The notes under the pieces were generated by a model that was not told the origin of the DNA, searched no databases, and was given only the letters and a program-made list of their open reading frames with translations. The translations under genes and the position numbers were made by a program. Shown here one piece after another: positions 59,237-64,000 of a stretch of DNA of 64,000 bases. The DNA is from Telluria mixta (GTDB lineage: Bacteria > Pseudomonadota > Gammaproteobacteria > Burkholderiales > Burkholderiaceae_D): positions 2,604,001 to 2,668,000 of the forward strand of contig NZ_CP119520.1 in assembly GCF_029223865.1 (NCBI RefSeq), read 5' to 3'. Numbering within the stretch: position 1 is the first letter of the stretch; every line of letters starts with the position of its first letter.

Positions 59237-60607
59237 ATGCGTAAGACCTCATTCGCGCTCGCGCTGTTGACCGCTGCTGTCCTGTCGGCTTGCGGCGGCA
59301 GCAGCACCAGCCCTCGCGGCGGCGACCAGACCCCGGGTACCAAATTCAGCGCACAGGTGTCGTTCGGCGACAGCCTGTCCGACGTCGGCTCGTATGCCGT
59401 CGGCGGCGTCAAGGCGCTGGGCGGCGGCAAGTTCACGATCAACGGCGACAACACGTCGATCAACGCCGACCTGACGGGCAAGAACTGGACCGAATTCGTC
59501 GCAGCCCAACTGACTCTGCCGGCACCGTGCGCGGCCCAGACCGGCCTGCAGGGCGACGCGACCAAAGGTTTCTCCGTCCCCATCAGCAACAACGTCAACT
59601 GCCTGAACTATGCGCAGGGCGGCTCGCGCGTGACGAACCCGATCGGCCCGAACAACAAGGCCGTGAACCCGACGCTGGGCCTGACCACCGTGCCCGTGGT
59701 GACGCAGATCGCGAACCACCTGGCGAAGACCGGCGGCAAGTTCAGCGGCACCGAACTGGTGACCGTGATGGCCGGCGGTAACGACATCCTGTTCCTGCTG
59801 GGCCAGCTGTCGACGAACGCCACCGCTGCCGGCACCGCCGCCGGTTCCCAGGCCTTCGCCGTGTCGCTGACGACCCAGCTGGCCGCCGGTGCGACGAACC
59901 CGGCCACCGCAGCGCAATCGATCGGCCTCGCGATCCAGACGGAAGCAGCGCGCGCCGGCCACACCGACGCCTCCATCGTGCAAGCCGCCGTCACCGCCGC
60001 CGTCATGGCCGGCAACACGGCAGCCGCGCAGGCGACGGTGTATGGTCCGATGGTCACCAAGGCCCAGGCCGACGCCACGGCCGCCGGCCAGAAGGCGGGC
60101 GCCGACTACCTGACCGCCAACGCCGCGGGTGTCGTCACCGCGATGGCAACGGCCGGCGCCGAGCTGGGCGCCCTGGTCAAGTCGCAGATCGTCGCCAAGG
60201 GCGCGAACTACGTCGTCGTGAACAACCTGCCGGACGTGGCCTCGACCCCGGCGGGCAAGTCGAAGTCGGCTGACGTCCAGGCCCTGATCGTGAAAGCCGT
60301 CGACGCCTTCAACGCGCAGCTGAAAGCCGGTGTCGCGAACGAACCGAAGGTCCTGTACGTCGACCTGTGGACCGTCAGCCACGACGAAGTGATCAACCCG
60401 GGCCCGTACGGCCTCACCAATACGTCGACCCCGGCCTGCGGCGCGAACGCCCTGGGCAACACGTCGCTCGTCTGCAATGCGAAGAACGTGATCGCCGGCG
60501 ACGTCAGCCGCTACATGTTCGCCGACGAGGTGCACCCGACGCCGTTCGAGAACTGGCTGGTCGCCCGCTACGTCCTCGAGCAGATGGCCGTGAAGGGCTG
60601 GCTGTAA
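59237..60607 (+). CDS. SGNH/GDSL hydrolase lipoprotein with alanine-rich insert
   Basis: A 456-residue exported esterase. The lipobox is LSAC with Cys at residue 19. SGNH block I is SFGDSLSDVG near residue 43, block III is AGGNDILFLL near residue 178, and block V is DEVHPTPFENW near residue 431. Block II's Gly is in YAQGGSRV. Between blocks III and V lies an unusual alanine-rich, helix-prone stretch of about 130 residues (about 190-320). The enzyme core is like that of outer-membrane esterases such as EstA, but no autotransporter barrel follows. A good taggaga ribosome site precedes the ATG. The OmpW-type gene follows 60 bases later. Confidence 0.85.
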   Translation: MRKTSFALALLTAAVLSACGGSSTSPRGGDQTPGTKFSAQVSFGDSLSDVGSYAVGGVKALGGGKFTINGDNTSINADLTGKNWTEFVAAQLTLPAPCAAQTGLQGDATKGFSVPISNNVNCLNYAQGGSRVTNPIGPNNKAVNPTLGLTTVPVVTQIANHLAKTGGKFSGTELVTVMAGGNDILFLLGQLSTNATAAGTAAGSQAFAVSLTTQLAAGATNPATAAQSIGLAIQTEAARAGHTDASIVQAAVTAAVMAGNTAAAQATVYGPMVTKAQADATAAGQKAGADYLTANAAGVVTAMATAGAELGALVKSQIVAKGANYVVVNNLPDVASTPAGKSKSADVQALIVKAVDAFNAQLKAGVANEPKVLYVDLWTVSHDEVINPGPYGLTNTSTPACGANALGNTSLVCNAKNVIAGDVSRYMFADEVHPTPFENWLVARYVLEQMAVKGWL

Positions 60608-60667
60608 TCGTCACGACAGGCCCGTCTGCGCGCGCGGACGGGTCATCAATAAGAATCAGGAGATAAC

Positions 60668-61345
60668 ATGAAAGTAAGTTCCAATGTCGTGAAATTGCTG
60701 GTCGCCGCGGGTGCCCTGGCCGTGGCGGGCGGCGCCGCGGCACAGGCCAAAGGGAAGTGGGCCGTGTCGGTCGGTGCCATCGAGATCGAACCGAAGGTGG
60801 AGAGCGGTGCGATTTCCGCCCCGGCCCTGCCCAATTCGCTGGGCGACGTCGGCAAGGATACGGAACCGGTGGCGATCATCAACTACGGGATCACCGACAA
60901 CATCACCGCCGAATTTACCATCGCGAAACCGTACAAGCACAGCATCTACGGCGCGGGCTCCATCGCCGGTACGGGCGAGCTGGGCACGACGCGTGCCCTG
61001 CCGCCGACCCTGTTCGCGCAATACCGTTTCTTCTCGCCGAACGCGGCCTTCCGTCCTTACGTCGGCCTGGGCGTCACCTATGCCTACTTTTACAAGGAAA
61101 CCGGTTCGTTCCGCATGACGGCGCTGACGAACCCGGGCGGTCCGGCAACGACGTTCAGCATCGACAACAAGTGGACGTACTCGGGCCAGATCGGTGCCGT
61201 GTGGAATTTCAACGAGAAATGGTTCCTCAACGCCGCACTCGTGAAGACCCGCCTGCGGACCGACGTCCACTTCTCGACCGGCCAGACCCAGCACATGAAG
61301 CTGGATCCGAAGTCGACCGTACTGACGCTGGGTTACAAGTTCTGA
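60668..61345 (+). CDS. OmpW family outer-membrane protein
   Basis: A 225-residue beta-barrel protein. The signal peptide ends near GGAAAQA. The mature part shows OmpW features: the NYGITDNITAEFTIA strand pair, PPTLFAQYRFFSPNAAFRPYVGLG in the middle, and WFLNAALVKTRLRTDV near the C-terminus. The last residue is Phe, as expected for BAM-dependent folding. OmpW proteins form eight-strand channels for hydrophobic molecules. Position directly after two lipase/esterase lipoproteins suggests uptake of their products, which is inference. The ribosome site is a strong aggag. Confidence 0.9.
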   Translation: MKVSSNVVKLLVAAGALAVAGGAAAQAKGKWAVSVGAIEIEPKVESGAISAPALPNSLGDVGKDTEPVAIINYGITDNITAEFTIAKPYKHSIYGAGSIAGTGELGTTRALPPTLFAQYRFFSPNAAFRPYVGLGVTYAYFYKETGSFRMTALTNPGGPATTFSIDNKWTYSGQIGAVWNFNEKWFLNAALVKTRLRTDVHFSTGQTQHMKLDPKSTVLTLGYKF

Positions 61346-61372
61346 TTGGACGGTCAAGTTCGCCAGGCAGCC

Positions 61373-61416
61373 AAGGCCTGAGTCCTGTATTGAACAGGGC
61401 TCAGGCCTTTTAGTTT
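61373..61416 (+). terminator. terminator of the OmpW gene
   Basis: A long stem AAGGCCTGAG / CTCAGGCCTT is extended by CCTGT / ACAGG around a five-base loop, then TTTTAGTTT. A strong intrinsic terminator ending the esterase-OmpW unit. Confidence 0.88.
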
Positions 61417-61600
61417 GGGTGCCACCGCCGGCTGCAAAGTTCTCGCAAACTTAGCGCCTCTGATTCCTCTCAAGTGCAACGTCCGCCGTTGTCGCTCCAT
61501 CATTCTGAATGCGCCGGCGCCTGCCTATGCTGGTTGCCTGGACCTGGGGGGCACGCAGCTCTCCCACGGTTTTGACAAGCATTTCCGAGGAGGACAAGCG

Positions 61601-62113
61601 ATGTCTCTATCAATTTTTTCCTGCAGGCGCAGCCGCGTGCTGGCATCCGTGCTGCTGTGTTCGGCCACCGTCTCCGCCTGGGCCTGGGAAGGCGGGCGCA
61701 TGACTGGCGGCGGTTCCATCATCTGCTCCGGTCCGGCCTACCGGGTCACGTTCGGCTACGAGCTGCACTGCCAGCGCGAAGGCACGCCGATCTCCGCCCC
61801 GAACAACCTGGAGGTGAATTTTTCCACCGGCGAGCACTTCCACCTGACCGCGCTGACCTCGGCGGTCTGCTCGGGTCCGGACAACGGTAGTCCCGACGCC
61901 CCGTTCACGACCATGACCGGTACAGGCACCGGCACACTGAACGGCGATCCCGCCACCATCAGCTTCAGGCTGGTCGACAATGCCGAGCCCGGCGTCGGCG
62001 TGGACTTCGCCAGCTTCACGATCCGCCAAGGCTCGACCACGGTCCTGCAATGTAGCAATAAACTCGAAGGCGGCAATAACCAGGCGCATCGCACGACCGG
62101 GAGCAAACCCTGA
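61601..62113 (+). CDS. small secreted protein of unknown function
   Basis: A 170-residue protein with a signal peptide (basic CRRSRV, hydrophobic core, cleavage near SAWAW). The mature region starts with GGRMTGGGSI, and four Cys residues in the mature part may form two disulphides (SIICSG, ELHCQR, SAVCSG, LQCSN). The pattern is that of a small beta-rich domain; the T-G-G-G opening recalls tandem beta-domains in other secreted proteins, but I cannot name a family. I chose the ATG at 61601, which has a gaggagga site; the frame open from 61415 covers the upstream leader. The 187 bases between the OmpW terminator and this start hold no other gene. Confidence 0.7.
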   Translation: MSLSIFSCRRSRVLASVLLCSATVSAWAWEGGRMTGGGSIICSGPAYRVTFGYELHCQREGTPISAPNNLEVNFSTGEHFHLTALTSAVCSGPDNGSPDAPFTTMTGTGTGTLNGDPATISFRLVDNAEPGVGVDFASFTIRQGSTTVLQCSNKLEGGNNQAHRTTGSKP

Positions 62114-62159
62114 GTCTGGCGGGTAGCCGAGCCGTTCGAATTGCCCGATCTTGCGCAGT

Positions 62160-62194
62160 CGCTGAGCCGTGGGTCGTATGACGACGGCTCAGCG
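62160..62194. terminator. hairpin between the secreted-protein gene and gcdH
   Basis: A perfect 11-base stem CGCTGAGCCGT / ACGGCTCAGCG with a 13-base loop lies between convergent genes. The T-run is short (GGGATTT), so termination is plausible rather than certain. Confidence 0.5.
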
Positions 62195-62205
62195 GGATTT
62201 CGAGG

Positions 62206-63399
62206 TTAAAACGCGGCAATACCGGTCTGCGCACGCCCCAGGATCAGCGCATGGATGTCATGCGTACCTTCATACGTGTTGACGACTTCCAGGTTGACGA
62301 GGTGACGTGCCACGCCGAACTCGTCGCTGATGCCGTTACCGCCCATCATGTCGCGCGCCATGCGTGCGATGTCGAGCGCCTTGCCGCAGGAGTTGCGCTT
62401 CATGATCGATGTGATCTCGACCGCGGCCGTGCCCTCGTCCTTCATGCGGCCCAGGCGCAGGACGCCCTGCAGGCCCAGCGTGATTTCCGTCTGCATGTCG
62501 GCGAGCTTCTTCTGGATCAGCTGGTTGGCGGCCAGCGGCTTGCCGAACTGCTTGCGGTCCAGCACGTACTGGCGGGAACGGTGCCAGCAGTCTTCCGCGG
62601 CGCCCAGCGCGCCCCAGGCGATGCCGTAGCGGGCCGAGTTCAGGCAGGTGAACGGACCCTTCAGGCCGCGTACTTCCGGGAACGCATTCTCTTCGGGGCA
62701 GAACACCTCGTCCATCACGATCTCGCCCGTGATCGACGCGCGCAGGCCGACCTTGCCGTGGATGGCCGGCGCCGACAGGCCTTTCCAGCCCTTTTCCAGC
62801 ACGAAGCCGCGGATCTTGCCTTCGTCATCCTTGGCCCAGACGACGAACACGTCGGCGATCGGCGAATTCGTGATCCACATCTTCGAGCCGGAAAGCGAGT
62901 AGCCGCCGTCGACCTTGCGCGCACGCGTGACCATCGAGCCCGGGTCGGAGCCATGGTTCGGCTCGGTCAGGCCGAAGCAGCCGATCCATTCTCCGGTGGC
63001 CAGTTTCGGCAGGTATTTCTGCTTCGTTTCCTCGTTGCCGAATTCGTAGATCGGCACCATCACGAGCGACGACTGCACGCTCATCATCGAGCGATAGCCG
63101 GAATCGACGCGCTCGACTTCGCGCGCGATCAGGCCGTAGCTGACGTAGTTCAGGCCAGGGCCGCCGTATTGCTCGGGGATGGTCGGGCCCAGCAGGCCGA
63201 GCTCGCCCATCTCGCGGAAGATGGACGCGTCCGTGGTTTCATTGCGGAAGGCTTCGAGGACGCGCGGCAGCAGCTTGTCCTGGCAATAGGCCGCGGCGGC
63301 GTCGCGCACCATGCGCTCTTCGTCGAGCAACTGCTCGTTCAGCAGCAACGGATCATCCCAATGGAACTGGGCTTTGCGGGGCGTATCGGAACGGCTCAT
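62206..63399 (-). CDS. gcdH: glutaryl-CoA dehydrogenase
   Basis: A 397-residue FAD-dependent acyl-CoA dehydrogenase that oxidises and decarboxylates glutaryl-CoA to crotonyl-CoA in lysine/tryptophan breakdown. Features are [20 protein letters not shown], the FAD region [16 protein letters not shown] near residue 145, [18 protein letters not shown], and the C-terminal [18 protein letters not shown]. The catalytic Glu is in [10 protein letters not shown] near residue 375. The sequence style is that of GcdH rather than of a straight-chain enzyme. Confidence 0.92.
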   Translation of the reverse strand: MSRSDTPRKAQFHWDDPLLLNEQLLDEERMVRDAAAAYCQDKLLPRVLEAFRNETTDASIFREMGELGLLGPTIPEQYGGPGLNYVSYGLIAREVERVDSGYRSMMSVQSSLVMVPIYEFGNEETKQKYLPKLATGEWIGCFGLTEPNHGSDPGSMVTRARKVDGGYSLSGSKMWITNSPIADVFVVWAKDDEGKIRGFVLEKGWKGLSAPAIHGKVGLRASITGEIVMDEVFCPEENAFPEVRGLKGPFTCLNSARYGIAWGALGAAEDCWHRSRQYVLDRKQFGKPLAANQLIQKKLADMQTEITLGLQGVLRLGRMKDEGTAAVEITSIMKRNSCGKALDIARMARDMMGGNGISDEFGVARHLVNLEVVNTYEGTHDIHALILGRAQTGIAAF

Positions 63400-63531
63400 G
63401 GGGCTCCTGTCTCAATCTTTGTAAGAATGTGGCGGGCGAATGGATGACCGCCCGGATCGAGCCATTATAGAAACCCCGCCCCGCCGCATCTTTTCAAACT
63501 GCGACAGGCATTTTCATTTTTCAAACAAGGA

Positions 63532-64000
63532 TCACGTGCTGCCGAAGCGCCCGCCATGGAACAGCAGGGCGGACTGCGGATGCACGGCGCAGTCTTCCAC
63601 TTCGCCCACGAAGATCACGTGGTCGCCTTCGGGATAGCGGCTGCGGTTGTGGCATTCGAACCAGGCGGAGACGCCTTTCAGGATCGGCTGGCCGGTGCGC
63701 GACAATTCGTACTCGACGCCTTCGAACGGATCCTGGCCGCGCCGCGAGAACCGGCGCGCCAGCTCTTCCTGTCCGGCCGACAGCACGTTGATGACGTAGT
63801 GCGAGTTGCCGGTGAAGATGGGCAGGCTGTTGGCGACGTTCGACAGGCTCCACAGCACCAGCGGCGGCTCCAGCGACACGGAATTGAAGGACGACGCGGT
63901 CAGGCCGCGGAATTTGCCGTCGCCCAGGCGGGTCGTGATGACGGTGACGCCCGTCGCGAATTGGGACAGGGCTTGGCGGAAATGGGCGGAATCGAAACCG
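63532..64000 (-). CDS. flavin reductase family protein (N-terminus cut by window edge)
   Basis: The C-terminal 155 or so residues of a flavin reductase-like, FMN-binding split-barrel protein. Reading from the window edge gives FRQALSQFATGVTVITT, GLTASSFNSVSLEPPLVL, HYVINVL and GDHVIFVGEVEDCAV, all typical of the HpaC/RutF-type family. Such proteins supply reduced FMN or FAD to a partner oxygenase; no partner is visible here. The frame is open through 64000, so the start lies outside. It is 132 bases upstream of gcdH on the same strand. Confidence 0.88.
   Translation of the reverse strand, partial: GFDSAHFRQALSQFATGVTVITTRLGDGKFRGLTASSFNSVSLEPPLVLWSLSNVANSLPIFTGNSHYVINVLSAGQEELARRFSRRGQDPFEGVEYELSRTGQPILKGVSAWFECHNRSRYPEGDHVIFVGEVEDCAVHPQSALLFHGGRFGST

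Noticed and set aside
60621..60642. Short hairpin between the GDSL esterase and OmpW genes as a terminator
   Set aside because: A six-base stem with a ten-base loop and no T-run; the short gap and the strong OmpW ribosome site fit co-transcription better.

Overview
The window looks like chromosomal DNA of a betaproteobacterium of the Oxalobacteraceae, most likely the Massilia/Telluria/Janthinobacterium group. This rests on the high GC content, on familiar gene orders (hda-pcnB-folK beside purM; pgk-pyk-fba-purC-purE-purK-tsaC; recA-recX followed by a DUF2889 gene and sucCD), and on a PEP-CTERM protein. Species identity is inferred, since no rRNA gene is present. I saw no tRNA or rRNA gene, CRISPR array, transposase or prophage.

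Region by region: 1-7.2 kb holds a partial LytS-type kinase, a glutamine synthetase-like ligase, an unusual REC-REC-kinase protein, a DeoR regulator translationally coupled to an MFS transporter, and panB-thpR. 7.3-14.1 kb holds an SLC13-type permease, the tightly overlapping leftward set hda / HAD hydrolase / pcnB / folK, an AI-2E-type permease, and the divergent purM. 14.1-22.9 kb is the most distinctive part. A 2620-residue RTX/cadherin-like repeat protein is followed after 19 bases by a PEP-CTERM protein gene, and the pair sits behind a textbook sigma-54 promoter. 22.9-28.5 kb holds a broken S9 peptidase gene and a two-component system overlapping a DUF4212/sodium-solute symporter pair.

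28.6-34.8 kb carries recA with an SOS box, recX, sucCD, pilA with its own sigma-54 promoter and three upstream palindromes, and a YcgR-like PilZ protein. 34.9-40.5 kb holds a secreted prolyl-oligopeptidase-type enzyme, a chemoreceptor and a DUF4214 protein. 40.5-43.7 kb is a complete pqqABCDE operon for the cofactor PQQ. 43.8-49.6 kb holds a VOC protein, moaC, a periplasmic M48 protease, a YheT-type hydrolase operon and azlCD.

49.6-57.4 kb combines lower glycolysis (pgk, pyk, fba) with purine synthesis (purC, purE, purK) and tsaC. 57.5-62.1 kb encodes four exported proteins in a row: a lipase-like lipoprotein, a GDSL esterase lipoprotein, an OmpW-type porin and a small secreted protein. The window ends with glutaryl-CoA dehydrogenase and a partial flavin reductase.

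Main lead: the giant repeat protein and the PEP-CTERM protein share one sigma-54-controlled transcription unit, and the giant appears to contain five tandem copies of a module normally used once as a C-terminal type I secretion signal.
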